This document shows, piece after piece, positions 1 through 9,793 of a stretch of 64,000 nt of DNA (within the stretch, counting starts at the first letter, position 1; every line of letters starts with the position of its first letter). The stretch comes from Thalassotalea algicola (GTDB lineage: Bacteria > Pseudomonadota > Gammaproteobacteria > Enterobacterales > Alteromonadaceae): positions 1-64,000 of the forward strand of contig NZ_JABBXH010000007.1 of the NCBI RefSeq assembly GCF_012932965.1, read 5' to 3'. The position numbers and the translations under genes were made by a program. The notes beneath the pieces were generated by a model that was not told the origin of the DNA, did no database searches, and worked only from the letters and a program-made list of their open reading frames with translations.

Positions 1-72
1 ACTGCGTTAGCCACAATAAGTACCCAAACCAATTGGGTTTAGTGGAGCATAATTCAAGAAATAAAAAGAAAG

Positions 73-149
73 TGGTCGGTGATGCAAGATTCGAACTTGC
101 GACCCCTTGGACCCAAACCAAGTGCGCTACCAAGCTGCGCTAATCACCG
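73..149 (-). tRNA. tRNA-Pro (TGG)
   Basis: Read on the minus strand this is a 77-nt cloverleaf with a 7-bp acceptor stem (CGGTGAT/ATCACCG), an encoded CCA end and the anticodon TGG in the loop TTTGGGT. It is identical to the tRNA at 402-478 and is the last recognisable member of a leftward tRNA operon. Confidence 0.97.
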
Positions 150-186
150 ATATATCTTTCATTTGACTACAGGACTGTAGAAAAAA

Positions 187-263
187 TGGGGTGGCTAATG
201 GGACTTGAACCCACGACAACCGGAATCACAATCCGGGGCTCTACCAACTGAGCTATAGCCACC
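187..263 (-). tRNA. tRNA-His (GTG)
   Basis: The minus strand reads as a 77-nt tRNA with encoded CCA and anticodon GTG in the loop TTGTGAT. The extra 5' G opposite discriminator C, the identity element for histidyl-tRNA synthetase, is encoded at 263. Confidence 0.97.
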
Positions 264-287
264 ATTGTTTGGCACGCCTGTAGTATA

Positions 288-364
<77 letters not shown>

Positions 365-401
365 ACATTACCTACTAGGCATCACTTCCTAAAAAAGAAA
401 G

Positions 402-478
402 TGGTCGGTGATGCAAGATTCGAACTTGCGACCCCTTGGACCCAAACCAAGTGCGCTACCAAGCTGCGCTAATCACCG
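402..478 (-). tRNA. tRNA-Pro (TGG), promoter-proximal copy
   Basis: This is an exact copy of the tRNA-Pro at 73-149, including the A/G-rich bases just past its 3' end (AAAAAGAAAG on the plus strand), which suggests recent duplication. It is the first gene after the operon promoter. The enteric arg-his-leu-pro cluster has a tRNA-Leu that is absent here. Confidence 0.97.
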
Positions 479-518
479 ACTCTGTTGTTAAAAACTGTGT
501 CGCTTTCAACGGGTGCGG

Positions 519-547
519 ATATTACCGAGTTGCCCCCTACTCGTCAA
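519..547 (-). promoter_or_regulatory. Sigma-70 promoter of the tRNA operon
   Basis: On the minus strand TTGACG (542-547) is followed after exactly 17 bp by TAATAT (519-524). A GC-rich discriminator (CCGCACCC) follows, as expected of stable-RNA promoters under stringent control. Transcription would start near 511. Confidence 0.85.
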
Positions 548-773
548 ACACTTTTTTTAAATTTTTACCCGTTCGCTCACTTTTACAGCACCTTGGATAA
601 AAAAGCATTAAATTGATGAATATTTATAAATGCTAACTAAATAGAATATACACAACAACAATAAACTTTTTGCCTAATATTTAATTTATATCGCAGCTAA
701 AACTACACCAAGCAACGCTTTTATGAGAAAATAAAAGAGTTATTTATCATTTATATCACAACATTCTGAGATT

Positions 774-1631
774 ATGACGGCACAATTAATTGACGGTAAA
801 GCAATCGCACAAAATATTCGCACTTCTGTAAAAGAGAAAGTGGCGGCACGTATTCAACATGGTAAACGCGCGCCAGGCCTCGCTGTTATCTTAGTTGGTA
901 GTGATCCAGCTTCAGAAGTATATGTAGGTAGTAAACGTAGAGCATGTGAAGAGGTTGGCTTTGTTTCTAAATCATATGACTTACCCGCAACTACATCTGA
1001 GAAAGAGCTATTAGCTTTAATAGATGAGCTGAATAATGACAACTCTGTTGACGGCATATTAGTACAGTTACCACTTCCAGAAGGCTTAGATCCTAATTTG
1101 GTCATAGAACACATTAATCCGAAGAAAGATGTTGACGGCTTTCACCCATCAAACGTCGGTAAGCTTGCTTTGCGTCAACCAGGTCTTCGTCCATGTACAC
1201 CTAAAGGTATTATGGAACTAATTGAGTCAACGGGCGTTAGAACTCATGGCTTAGATGCCGTAGTTGTTGGCGCATCGAATATTGTTGGTCGCCCAATGAC
1301 ATTAGAGCTGTTGCTAGCAGGTTGTACAACCACGACTACCCACAGATTCACTAAAGATTTAGAAGGTAAAGTTCGTCAAGCCGATTTGTTAGTTGTTGCT
1401 GTTGGTAAACCAGAATTCATTCCTGGCGACTGGATTAAAGAGGGTGCAATTGTAATTGATGTAGGCATCAACCGCTTAGAGACAGGCAAGTTAGTTGGTG
1501 ATGTTGAATTTGGTATAGCTAAAAATAGAGCTGATTTTATAACGCCTGTACCTGGTGGCGTTGGACCAATGACAGTAGCAAGTTTAATTGAAAATACCTT
1601 AATTGCATGTGAAGAGTTTGGAAACGAATAG
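774..1631 (+). CDS. folD: Bifunctional methylenetetrahydrofolate dehydrogenase / methenyltetrahydrofolate cyclohydrolase FolD
   Basis: This cytosolic enzyme interconverts 5,10-methylene-, 5,10-methenyl- and 10-formyl-tetrahydrofolate using NADP and so supplies one-carbon units for purines and formyl-Met. The catalytic residues fall at their usual places: Tyr50 and Lys54 in YVGSK, Gln98 in VQLPLP and Asp121 in VDGFHP. The Rossmann segment [11 protein letters not shown] and the C-terminal [10 protein letters not shown] motif are present. The 285-residue length is normal for the family. It is monocistronic and ends at a terminator shared with the convergent fumarase gene. Confidence 0.98.
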   Translation: MTAQLIDGKAIAQNIRTSVKEKVAARIQHGKRAPGLAVILVGSDPASEVYVGSKRRACEEVGFVSKSYDLPATTSEKELLALIDELNNDNSVDGILVQLPLPEGLDPNLVIEHINPKKDVDGFHPSNVGKLALRQPGLRPCTPKGIMELIESTGVRTHGLDAVVVGASNIVGRPMTLELLLAGCTTTTTHRFTKDLEGKVRQADLLVVAVGKPEFIPGDWIKEGAIVIDVGINRLETGKLVGDVEFGIAKNRADFITPVPGGVGPMTVASLIENTLIACEEFGNE

Positions 1632-1686
1632 TTTTCCTAATTGTTTTATTTCTAAACGCGCGATTACAGATATTTGATGTATTAAT

Positions 1687-1719
1687 AAAAAGCCAGTGTA
1701 TTTAAACACTGGCTTTTTC
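1687..1719. terminator. Bidirectional terminator between folD and fumarase
   Basis: A perfect 9-bp stem AGCCAGTGT (1691-1699) / ACACTGGCT (1706-1714) has a 6-nt loop. A-run on the left and T-run on the right let it serve both convergent genes. Confidence 0.9.
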
Positions 1720-1745
1720 TATATTCTAAATAAACTTAACTGCTA

Positions 1746-3269
1746 TTAAGCATTCAACTTTTCATCAAGTTCTTCTATTTTAGCTTGCCAAATCGCAGGG
1801 CCAGTAACGTGAGCTGACTCACCTGTACTATCTACAGCAACGGTAACCGGCATATCTTCTACTTCAAATTCGTAGATAGCTTCCATACCTAAATCTTCAA
1901 AAGCTACGACTTTAGCTTTCTTAATTGCCTTTGATACTAAGTATGCTGCGCCACCGACCGCCATTAAATAAACTGACTTATTATTCTTAATTGACTCACA
2001 TGTAGCGGCGCCACGCTCTGCTTTACCAATTGAACCTATTAAACCTGTTTTTGATAGCATTAATTCGGTGAACTTATCCATACGAGTAGCCGTTGTAGGG
2101 CCAGCAGGGCCTACAGCCTCATCGCCGATAGCATCTACAGGGCCTACGTAGTATATGAACTTGTCAGTTAAATCTACTGGTAGCTCTTCACCGTTAGCCA
2201 TCATTTCTTGCATTCGTTTATGAGCTGCGTCGCGACCTGTATATATCTTGCCACTTAACAATAACGTTTCACCAGTTTTCCATTCTGTAACATCAGCTTT
2301 CTTAAGTTCATCAACGTTAACACGACGAACACTTTCACCGACTTCCCAAGTAATTTCAGGCCAATCTTCCAATTTAGGTGGCTGAAGATCAGCTGGACCA
2401 CTTCCATCTAAATGAAAATGAACGTGACGCGTTGCCGCACAGTTAGGGATCATTACCACAGGCTTTGATGCTGCGTGAGTTGGCGCCGAATTAATTTTCA
2501 CATCGACAACTGTTGTTAAACCACCAAGCCCTTGCGCACCAATACCAAGCTTATTAACGCGCTCGTAAATCTCTAAACGCAGTTCTTCTTCGGCATTTTG
2601 TGGACCACGATCTAGTAATTCTTGAATATCTACAGGATCCATTAAGCTTTCTTTGGCAAGTACACCAGCTTTCTCAGCGGTTCCACCAATACCTATGCCT
2701 AGCATTCCAGGTGGGCACCAACCAGCTCCCATCTTAGGTAATGTCTCAACCACCCAATCAGCAACAGAATCTGAAGGGTTTAACATCACCATTTTTGTTT
2801 TGTTTTCACTACCGCCACCTTTAGCGGCAATCATTACTTCAACTTCATTACCTTCTACCATATCAATATGCACTACTGATGGCGTATTATCTTTAGTGTT
2901 TTTTCGCGTGCCTGCTGGATCTGAAACGATAGAGGCACGTAGTGGGTTATCTGGGTTCATATATGCACGACGTGTACCTTCATCAACCATTTGTTGAACC
3001 GTCATGTCTGTTTTGTCCCACTGAACTGCCATGCCGACTTTAACGAAACAAGTAACAATACCAGTATCCTGACAAATTGGGCGTTTGCCCGTTGCTGACA
3101 TACGAGAATTAATCAGTATTTGTGCAATAGCGTCTTTGGCAGCTTGGCTTTCTTCTTTGTGATAAGCTTTCTCTAGTGCTTGCACAAAATCAAGCGGGTG
3201 ATAATAAGATATATATTGCAGCGAGTCTGCAATCGATTCGATAAAATCTTGTTGTTTAATAATAGCCAT
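1746..3269 (-). CDS. Class I fumarate hydratase, [4Fe-4S] (FumA/FumB type)
   Basis: This TCA-cycle enzyme hydrates fumarate to L-malate with an oxygen-sensitive [4Fe-4S] cluster. The three expected cluster cysteines are visible: Cys66 (PICQDTG), Cys185 (GWCPPG) and Cys277 (PNCAATRH). The first gap, 119 residues, equals that in E. coli FumA and the second is within two. The N-terminal alpha and C-terminal beta domains are fused in one 507-residue chain, slightly shorter than FumA. It is transcribed toward folD and is divergent from pabB across about 180 bp. Confidence 0.96.
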   Translation of the reverse strand: MAIIKQQDFIESIADSLQYISYYHPLDFVQALEKAYHKEESQAAKDAIAQILINSRMSATGKRPICQDTGIVTCFVKVGMAVQWDKTDMTVQQMVDEGTRRAYMNPDNPLRASIVSDPAGTRKNTKDNTPSVVHIDMVEGNEVEVMIAAKGGGSENKTKMVMLNPSDSVADWVVETLPKMGAGWCPPGMLGIGIGGTAEKAGVLAKESLMDPVDIQELLDRGPQNAEEELRLEIYERVNKLGIGAQGLGGLTTVVDVKINSAPTHAASKPVVMIPNCAATRHVHFHLDGSGPADLQPPKLEDWPEITWEVGESVRRVNVDELKKADVTEWKTGETLLLSGKIYTGRDAAHKRMQEMMANGEELPVDLTDKFIYYVGPVDAIGDEAVGPAGPTTATRMDKFTELMLSKTGLIGSIGKAERGAATCESIKNNKSVYLMAVGGAAYLVSKAIKKAKVVAFEDLGMEAIYEFEVEDMPVTVAVDSTGESAHVTGPAIWQAKIEELDEKLNA

Positions 3270-3452
3270 ACTAATTCTCTTGCCCTCGGTGAGATGTTAT
3301 TTGACTAACTTTCTAACGCTGATTGATTCTCTAGTATTGAAAGTTAAATTTTTGCCGATATGATACCCTGCTTATTACAGTGTCGCTAGTCAATTATAGC
3401 GATTACGGTATTCGAAATTAGCTATCAATATTTTTCATTTAAAGGTGCCATT

Positions 3453-4850
3453 TTGCCCACTTTAAACGCTCCAATACCTCTCGTCGCAAAACCATTACCC
3501 TTGCCTTCAGGTTTAAATATTCAAGATGTTTTTGCTTCTATTGCCGACCAGCCTTGGAGCTTTTGGCTTGACTCTAACGAAAGCAAACATGTTGATAGCC
3601 AGTTTGATATTATCGTGTGGCAGCCGGCAGTTACAATAGAAACTGACTCACAGCAGACTAAAGTATTAGTCAACGATAAAGAATATCAAGCCCTTGAAGG
3701 TTGCTATCAAAAAGATCCATTAACGCTTATTAAAGAAGTTAACCAACAGGTTTTTGAAAAAGTTTCTCTGCCTAAAACTTCATTACCGTTTAAAACAGGT
3801 GCGGTTGGCTATTTTAGTTATGATTTAGGTCAACACTTCGAAAAGCTGCCTGATGACTCAAAAGATGATATCAACTTGCCTCATATGGCGGTAGGTATAT
3901 ACATGCAGGCCGTTGTCTATGATCGTGCTAATCAGGAGGTAACGTTAATCGCTCCAGAAAATTGTTGGCAAACACTATCTGAAGAACTCACCTCATTTAT
4001 AAAGCCAAGCAAAAAGCGTTTCAAACTTGATTCCAATTGGCAGTCAAACATGAGCAAGGCCGCTTATAAACGTAAGTTTGAACAAGTACAACGCTACCTA
4101 GTCTCTGGCGATTGCTACCAAATAAACTTAGCTCAACGCTTTGACGCGAAATATCAAGGCGATGAATTCCAAGCCTACCTTAAATTAAGACAAGCCAATC
4201 AAGCCCCTTTTTCTGCTTTTATGCGATTCAGTGAATACAGTATTTTAAGTATTTCGCCTGAGCGATTTTTAAAGCTTACACAAAGTAAAGTTCAAACCAA
4301 GCCAATTAAAGGCACTATGCCTAGACATAATGACCCGATAAAAGATAAAGAAAATATTTCGCTACTTGAACAATCAAGTAAAGACAAAGCAGAAAATCTA
4401 ATGATCGTCGACCTACTGCGTAATGATATTAGTCGAGTATGCCAACCTGGTTCAGTTAAGGTACCTAAACTTTTCGATGTTGAAAGCTTCCCTGCCGTCC
4501 ATCATTTAGTTAGCACAGTAGTAGGTGACTTGAACAAACAATACGATGGCACCGATCTACTACGCGCGGCATTTCCTGGAGGTTCGATTACTGGTGCACC
4601 TAAAATTCGTGCAATGGAGATAATAGAAGAACTAGAGCCACACAAGCGAAATGTATATTGCGGCTCTATTGGTTATATCTCTGCCTGTGGCAACATGGAC
4701 AGCAGCATTACCATACGCACATTGGTTTGCCAGAATGACAATATTTATTGTTGGGCTGGAGGCGGATTAGTCGCAGATTCAAAAGTTGATAGTGAATACC
4801 AAGAAACTTTTGATAAAGTAGGAAAAATACTACCGATTTTGGCTGAATAA
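3453..4850 (+). CDS. pabB: Aminodeoxychorismate synthase component I
   Basis: PabB adds ammonia from its glutaminase partner PabA to chorismate, giving 4-amino-4-deoxychorismate for p-aminobenzoate and folate. The chorismate-binding signature PIKGTMPR contains the lysine typical of PabB rather than anthranilate synthase. The motifs GGSITGAPKIRAMEII and WAGGGLVADS complete the active site. Translation starts at TTG, 5 nt after an AAAGGTG ribosome-binding site at 3441-3447; no suitable ATG is nearby. The 465-residue length is close to the E. coli protein. The nudL start codon follows 4 nt after the stop, so the two are co-transcribed. Confidence 0.95.
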   Translation: MPTLNAPIPLVAKPLPLPSGLNIQDVFASIADQPWSFWLDSNESKHVDSQFDIIVWQPAVTIETDSQQTKVLVNDKEYQALEGCYQKDPLTLIKEVNQQVFEKVSLPKTSLPFKTGAVGYFSYDLGQHFEKLPDDSKDDINLPHMAVGIYMQAVVYDRANQEVTLIAPENCWQTLSEELTSFIKPSKKRFKLDSNWQSNMSKAAYKRKFEQVQRYLVSGDCYQINLAQRFDAKYQGDEFQAYLKLRQANQAPFSAFMRFSEYSILSISPERFLKLTQSKVQTKPIKGTMPRHNDPIKDKENISLLEQSSKDKAENLMIVDLLRNDISRVCQPGSVKVPKLFDVESFPAVHHLVSTVVGDLNKQYDGTDLLRAAFPGGSITGAPKIRAMEIIEELEPHKRNVYCGSIGYISACGNMDSSITIRTLVCQNDNIYCWAGGGLVADSKVDSEYQETFDKVGKILPILAE

Positions 4851-4854
4851 CACT

Positions 4855-5424
4855 ATGGATAAAGGAACCTTTGTAAGAAAGTTTAAACTACATACTTTAG
4901 AAGCTTCTTTACATGAATTTCGCTACCCAAGATCAGTCAAAGAAGCTGCAGTCCTAATTCCTTTAATCGAAGTTAATCGTCAATTATCAGTAATTTTGAC
5001 TCGGCGCGCTACTCACTTGAAACATCATGCTGGGCAAATAAGCTTTCCTGGTGGTAAGGTTGAACCATCTGATCTATCCGCTACAGATACCGCATTAAGA
5101 GAAGCTGAAGAAGAAATAGGTTTAGTACAAGCCCATGTCCAAACATTAGGCCAATTAAAACCTTACCATACCATTACCGGCTATAACGTTATCCCTATTG
5201 TTGGTTTAGTCGACAATCAAACATCATTTAACATAGACGAAAATGAAGTGGCTGAAATGTTTACCGTACCGCTTAGCCACTTTATCGACAAAGACAATCA
5301 TACCAAGGTAGCTACCTATCACAAAGGCAATAAACACCACGTTTACTTTATGCCATACCAAAACCATAATATTTGGGGTGCAACTGCTGCTATGCTCGCT
5401 GATTTAGTCGCTCATATTGACTAA
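4855..5424 (+). CDS. nudL: Nudix CoA pyrophosphatase NudL (YeaB) family
   Basis: This small hydrolase of the CoA-specific Nudix subfamily is predicted to cleave CoA to 3'-phosphoADP and phosphopantetheine. The Nudix box spans about residues 66-90 with the REAEEEIG core, and the preceding LTRRATHLKHHAGQISFPGG is the UPF0035 signature of CoA pyrophosphatases. It lies 4 nt downstream of pabB, where it is also found in many gammaproteobacteria. Substrate is inferred from the family. Confidence 0.93.
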   Translation: MDKGTFVRKFKLHTLEASLHEFRYPRSVKEAAVLIPLIEVNRQLSVILTRRATHLKHHAGQISFPGGKVEPSDLSATDTALREAEEEIGLVQAHVQTLGQLKPYHTITGYNVIPIVGLVDNQTSFNIDENEVAEMFTVPLSHFIDKDNHTKVATYHKGNKHHVYFMPYQNHNIWGATAAMLADLVAHID

Positions 5425-5555
5425 AACTAACTAGTACTTACACTCTTCTTCTATAATTAATTCATTATGACTTTTATATTGTAGACTTTCAGGTAGAATT
5501 ACCGAATAAAATTTCACAATAGTTACATTAAGCAATTATTTGTTCAGGTTATCGC

Positions 5556-6932
5556 ATGATAAGTGTATTTGATATGTTTTCAATAGGTATTGGCCCATCC
5601 AGTTCTCATACGGTTGGCCCAATGCGAGCAGCAAAATTATTTGCCGAACACCTCGGTGAAAAAGGTTTGATCGAGCAAACAACTCGTCTTAGTTGTGAGC
5701 TTTTTGGTTCCTTAGGGCAAACCGGTATTGGTCACGGAACGGGTAAAGCGGTGATTCTTGGGCTAACAGGTGAAAGTCCAGAAGACATTGCAGTTGAATC
5801 AATTGAAGCAATTTTGGCAGAGACTGTAGAAAGCCAAGAAATTAATTTATTAGGTCAATATAAGAAAGCTTTCCCAAAATCTAACGCCATAATTTATCAC
5901 CGAAGAAAAACACTTCCGGCTCATGCTAATGCCATGACGCTTTATGCTTTTTGCGAAGACAAAGTAATCTTCGAAGAAACCTATTACAGTATTGGTGGTG
6001 GCTTTATCGTTCAAGACTGCGATTTTGAGAACGAAAAAGATAAAGCGCTATCTTTACACGCCAATATAAAACGTCCACATGTTTTTTCTACTGCCGATGA
6101 ACTGATTAGTGAAGCAACAGAGAAAGGGTTAAGTATTAGTACAATTATGATGAACAATGAAAAATGTTTATCTGATGAGGCTTCGATACGCAAGGGCTTA
6201 ATCGATATATGGCATGCCATGAAGGAAAGTGTCGAGCGCGGCATGAAAACCGAAGGCATATTACCTGGTGGTTTAAAAGTAAACCGAAGAGCCCCTGCAC
6301 TTCACCGTTCATTATCTGTTGAAAATAATAATGACCCGCTTAGCGCCATGGATTGGGTTAACTTATTTGCCTTAGCGGTTAATGAAGAAAATGCCGCTGG
6401 TAGTCGGGTAGTGACAGCGCCAACTAACGGTGCTGCCGGCATTATTCCAGCAGTACTTTGCTACTACAATAAATTCATCAAGCCTGTAACCGATGACGAC
6501 TGCATTCGTTATTTACTTACTGCTGCAGCCATTGGTGTACTTTATAAAACTAATGCGACGATATCTGGTGCAGAGGGCGGATGCCAAGCAGAAGTTGGCG
6601 TAGCATGCTCAATGGCAGCGGGCGCACTTACTGAAATAATGGGCGGCTCACCTAAACAAGTAGAGAATGCAGCAGAAATAGGCATGGAGCACAACCTAGG
6701 ATTAACTTGTGATCCTGTTGGTGGCTTAGTACAAGTACCTTGTATTGAGCGAAATGCCATGGGCTCTGTAAAAGCGATTAATGCTTCACGTCTTGCCTTA
6801 CGTGGCACTGGCACTCAAAAAGTTTCTTTAGATAAAGTAATCAAAACCATGTGGGATACCGGTAATGATATGAAAACTAAATATAAAGAAACGTCTCGTG
6901 GCGGTTTAGCCGTTAATATTATCGAGTGTTAA
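5556..6932 (+). CDS. sdaA: L-serine dehydratase (L-serine deaminase), [4Fe-4S]
   Basis: This enzyme deaminates L-serine to pyruvate and ammonia using a [4Fe-4S] cluster rather than pyridoxal phosphate. The N-terminal beta domain begins with [19 protein letters not shown]. The catalytic alpha domain carries conserved cysteines in EGGCQAEVG (about residue 343), LTCDPVGG (about 385) and VPCIERN (about 395). Both domains are fused in 458 residues, as in SdaA/SdaB of enteric bacteria. AGG sits 8-10 nt before the ATG. It is monocistronic and ends at a strong terminator. Confidence 0.96.
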   Translation: MISVFDMFSIGIGPSSSHTVGPMRAAKLFAEHLGEKGLIEQTTRLSCELFGSLGQTGIGHGTGKAVILGLTGESPEDIAVESIEAILAETVESQEINLLGQYKKAFPKSNAIIYHRRKTLPAHANAMTLYAFCEDKVIFEETYYSIGGGFIVQDCDFENEKDKALSLHANIKRPHVFSTADELISEATEKGLSISTIMMNNEKCLSDEASIRKGLIDIWHAMKESVERGMKTEGILPGGLKVNRRAPALHRSLSVENNNDPLSAMDWVNLFALAVNEENAAGSRVVTAPTNGAAGIIPAVLCYYNKFIKPVTDDDCIRYLLTAAAIGVLYKTNATISGAEGGCQAEVGVACSMAAGALTEIMGGSPKQVENAAEIGMEHNLGLTCDPVGGLVQVPCIERNAMGSVKAINASRLALRGTGTQKVSLDKVIKTMWDTGNDMKTKYKETSRGGLAVNIIEC

Positions 6933-6957
6933 TTAACGTTTTTTTTCAAACTTTTAG

Positions 6958-6982
6958 AAGCGCCTTATAGGCGCTTTTTTAT
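6958..6982 (+). terminator. Terminator after sdaA
   Basis: The 7-bp stem AAGCGCC (6958-6964) / GGCGCTT (6970-6976) with a 5-nt loop is followed by a T-run. Confidence 0.9.
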
Positions 6983-6993
6983 TAACATCACTT

Positions 6994-7773
6994 TTAACGT
7001 AACTTCTGTCGGTAGGCCAAAAGCCCTAACGCCAACATGATAATTGGCCATTGATTAGGCTCTGAAATATCAGTGATTGATTCCCCGGAAATTAGTAACT
7101 GCTGAAATGCAATGGCCTCACTCCCCCCATTTGTCACTGCGTTTAGCTTAAGCGCTAATATTGAACCTGTACCTGAAATACTCTTAGTAAACGCTGAAAA
7201 ATTATTTGAAAGTAATCGACCATTGGTTGACAACGGGTCGTTTAAATTGATTACCTTATTACTTTCTAATTGGTAGCTATTAGATGATTGCTCATCTGTA
7301 CTACTAGTCATCAGTGACTGCCAGCCAAGGTTGTCTATTTGATAGTGCCAACTAAAAAAATCGCTAGACTCAAAGTCTCCCATTGCAGCAATATCAATTG
7401 AAAATAGCAGTTGTTTAAATCCGTCTATATTAAAAAGCCAACTAGCCTCTATGTCCCCTGATGGGTTATTCGGGTTTGTCGTATCAACGATGCCAAAAAA
7501 TGGCACAGTATTGCTTGACGTAATAATTCCCAGATCATCTAACGGATTCGATAATGTATCATCTATCAACGCCGCTGGTATCGCATCAATACCTTTTTGA
7601 TAGATTTGTGCACTATCGCTAGATGAACTAAAGGCGTCACGATAGTTATTACTATAATCAAGTAACCCAAATGTTGGTGCGTGAGATAAGTCTCTAGCGA
7701 TAACAGTGGCATTGATTGAAGTGGACGTTATGCAAACAAGCATAACGAATAACCGTAAGATGTTATTCATCAT
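6994..7773 (-). CDS. Secreted protein with PEP-CTERM-like C-terminus, function unknown
   Basis: An N-terminal signal peptide (about residues 1-22, ending SINA) precedes a low-complexity, Ser/Asn/Asp-rich body. The C-terminus has a short SEPNQWP motif, a hydrophobic segment (IIMLALGLLAY) and a basic tail (RQKLR). This is the tripartite layout of PEP-CTERM/exosortase signals, although EPNQWP departs from the usual PEP. The body resembles surface proteins described only as hypothetical and shows no catalytic motif. It is downstream of the M1 aminopeptidase gene on the same strand but separated from it by a terminator. A canonical PEP-CTERM protein is encoded at 52255. I cannot assign a function. 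Confidence 0.75.
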   Translation of the reverse strand: MMNNILRLFVMLVCITSTSINATVIARDLSHAPTFGLLDYSNNYRDAFSSSSDSAQIYQKGIDAIPAALIDDTLSNPLDDLGIITSSNTVPFFGIVDTTNPNNPSGDIEASWLFNIDGFKQLLFSIDIAAMGDFESSDFFSWHYQIDNLGWQSLMTSSTDEQSSNSYQLESNKVINLNDPLSTNGRLLSNNFSAFTKSISGTGSILALKLNAVTNGGSEAIAFQQLLISGESITDISEPNQWPIIMLALGLLAYRQKLR

Positions 7774-7830
7774 AAATTCCTTTTAGTAATTAGCGCTCCT
7801 TGCGCAATGCTCAGTGTAGAATACAAATAA

Positions 7831-7858
7831 AAAAACCGCCAAAGTTGGCGGTTTTTTA
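7831..7858 (-). terminator. Terminator after the M1 aminopeptidase gene
   Basis: The stem ACCGCCAA (7835-7842) / TTGGCGGT (7845-7852) has a 2-nt nominal loop. Flanking A- and T-runs make it usable in both directions; on the minus strand it closes the aminopeptidase transcript. Confidence 0.88.
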
Positions 7859-7870
7859 TCAATCATTTAG

Positions 7871-9712
7871 CTACTTTAGGATATTGTCAACGGTACCCTG
7901 TGCTAGCGGGTGATAACCTGGACGAGCCTCTTTATACACTTTTATTGCCCAAGCTTTGCCTTTTGGCGAATCCGCTAATGCTTTATAAAGCGGAACAATT
8001 AGCTTTCTTCGACCTATGCTAATTAGGTACTCTTCCATTGCTGGGTATACGGCATTGTAGCCAACTCGCAATGACAATAAGTACCAAGCATGAGCGATTT
8101 CAGCGTTTTTACTAGTCGTTAAACCATACGTTTGGTCAAGCTCTAACATTTTGCTTTGCGAAATATTCAACGGCAAGTTATTAATAAAATGTAGCCACTG
8201 ATGAACCGTCCATGTAGCTGTCGGTAATTGTTCAAGCACCAATGAATCACCAATGTAATCGCTTATTTGTTGGTCCAAAGTAGTGAATGCATCCGATTTA
8301 GGCTTAGGTACATAACTCGGTAAGCCTTGCTCAAAAATCCATTCATTCACTTCATCCATTGAAACAATATTGGGATGCTTATCAATTAACTCTGCTTTTA
8401 AATACTTAACAAATTCGTGAGTACCAAGCGACAAAAATGCATGATCATCAAAATGCTTACGTACGAATTGGTCAAAGGTATCTCTACCAAACTTTTGCTC
8501 TAAGTAAATAAGGAACAACTGCCCTTTAGTATAAGGTACACCTGAAAATGCATCGTCAGGATCTCGGCCTTCAAGGTCAATATAAAGTTGTGTGTCGCCA
8601 GGTGCTAATTCTGCGATTTCATAGCTAAGTCCCTGAGAATCTAATGATTGCTCCATAATGGCACGCTTAGTACCAAACACCTTTTCCATAATGCGGTTTT
8701 CAACGTAGCTAGTAAAACCTTCGTTTAACCATAAATCACGCCAAGTCTCATTAGTAACTAAGTTACCTGACCAAGAGTGAGCCAGTTCATGGGCAATCAG
8801 GTTTACTAAGCTTTTATCGCCAGCAATAACAGTTGGCGTAATAAAAGACAAACGAGGATTTTCCATACCACCAAATGGGAAGCTAGGTGGCAGAATCAAT
8901 AAATCGTAACGTCCCCAACGATATTCACCATACATCGCTTCGGTAGCATCTATCATAGCTTGCGTGTCATTAAATTCAGCAACCGCAGAATCAACTAAAC
9001 TTGGCTCGGCATAAATACCTGTAATGTCACTCATTGGCTTAAACACTATGTCACCGGCAGCAATGGCAATTAAGTACGGAGGCACTGGTTGCGGCATTTC
9101 AAACAAATAGTCGCCATCACGTTTCGTATCCGGAGCATTGTTAGCACTCATCACAGCTAATACATTTTCTGGCGTTGTAATGCGTGCACTATAAGTCATA
9201 CGCACGCTTGGCGTATCTTGAACTGGTATCCAAGAGCGAGCATGGATTGCTTGGTTTTGGCTAAACATAAACGGCAGCTTCTTACCTGCTGTTTGCTCAG
9301 GTGTTAGCCATTGTAAGCCAGACGCTTTTTCTGTTGATTGATAATAAACTCGCAACTTATCCGCTTTTATAGCGGTATGAATTGTTAGCTTACTACCTAA
9401 AACATCATCACGTTTAGCTAAAGTAAAGTTTGCTTTCTGCCAACTCCCACCCGTACGTTTCGCCATCACTCGGTGAACAATTAAATCCCTAGTATCTAAA
9501 TAAATTGGATGGTTGCCCTTTACTAGCCATTTTAAATCCAACTCAGCAAAGCCCTTTAGTGATTTATTTTCAAAATCGACATCTAGGTCTAAGTAGGTGT
9601 GAGTTGTAACGACTTGATCGTAATTCGCATAAGTATATGCATCATTTGTCTTAGCCTGCGCAGCTCCAACAACACCGACACACAATAACAAGGTGACAAT
9701 AAACTTTTTCAT
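7871..9712 (-). CDS. M1 family zinc aminopeptidase (leukotriene A4 hydrolase-like, ColAP type)
   Basis: This exported metallopeptidase removes N-terminal residues from peptides. A signal peptide (residues 1-20, ending AQA) targets it to the periplasm. The exopeptidase motif GGMENP is at 281-286 and the zinc site HELAH at 308-312, with Glu331 in NEGF as the third ligand. A leukotriene A4 hydrolase-type alpha-helical C-terminal domain follows. The 613-residue layout matches the cold-active aminopeptidase known from Colwellia. It is a single-gene unit downstream of motY, bounded by terminators at both ends. Confidence 0.95.
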   Translation of the reverse strand: MKKFIVTLLLCVGVVGAAQAKTNDAYTYANYDQVVTTHTYLDLDVDFENKSLKGFAELDLKWLVKGNHPIYLDTRDLIVHRVMAKRTGGSWQKANFTLAKRDDVLGSKLTIHTAIKADKLRVYYQSTEKASGLQWLTPEQTAGKKLPFMFSQNQAIHARSWIPVQDTPSVRMTYSARITTPENVLAVMSANNAPDTKRDGDYLFEMPQPVPPYLIAIAAGDIVFKPMSDITGIYAEPSLVDSAVAEFNDTQAMIDATEAMYGEYRWGRYDLLILPPSFPFGGMENPRLSFITPTVIAGDKSLVNLIAHELAHSWSGNLVTNETWRDLWLNEGFTSYVENRIMEKVFGTKRAIMEQSLDSQGLSYEIAELAPGDTQLYIDLEGRDPDDAFSGVPYTKGQLFLIYLEQKFGRDTFDQFVRKHFDDHAFLSLGTHEFVKYLKAELIDKHPNIVSMDEVNEWIFEQGLPSYVPKPKSDAFTTLDQQISDYIGDSLVLEQLPTATWTVHQWLHFINNLPLNISQSKMLELDQTYGLTTSKNAEIAHAWYLLSLRVGYNAVYPAMEEYLISIGRRKLIVPLYKALADSPKGKAWAIKVYKEARPGYHPLAQGTVDNILK

Positions 9713-9727
9713 TATTAGCTCTTATAT

Positions 9728-9769
9728 AAAAAATATGGCTGTAGATTAAACCTAACCTACAGCCATATT
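9728..9769 (-). terminator. Terminator after motY
   Basis: A 13-bp perfect stem AATATGGCTGTAG (9732-9744) / CTACAGCCATATT (9757-9769) is followed on the minus strand by a T-run. Confidence 0.88.
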
Positions 9770-9793
9770 CAACTGGATTTACAGAAATTTTAT

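Noticed and set aside
2653-2997. Plus-strand ORF antisense to the fumarase gene
   Set aside because: It is a shadow of codon bias in a long conserved gene and has no ribosome-binding site or similarity.
7501-7516. Sigma-54-like TGGCACAGTATTGCTT
   Set aside because: The spacing between the GG and GC elements is one base too short, and it lies inside a coding sequence with no gene start downstream on that strand.
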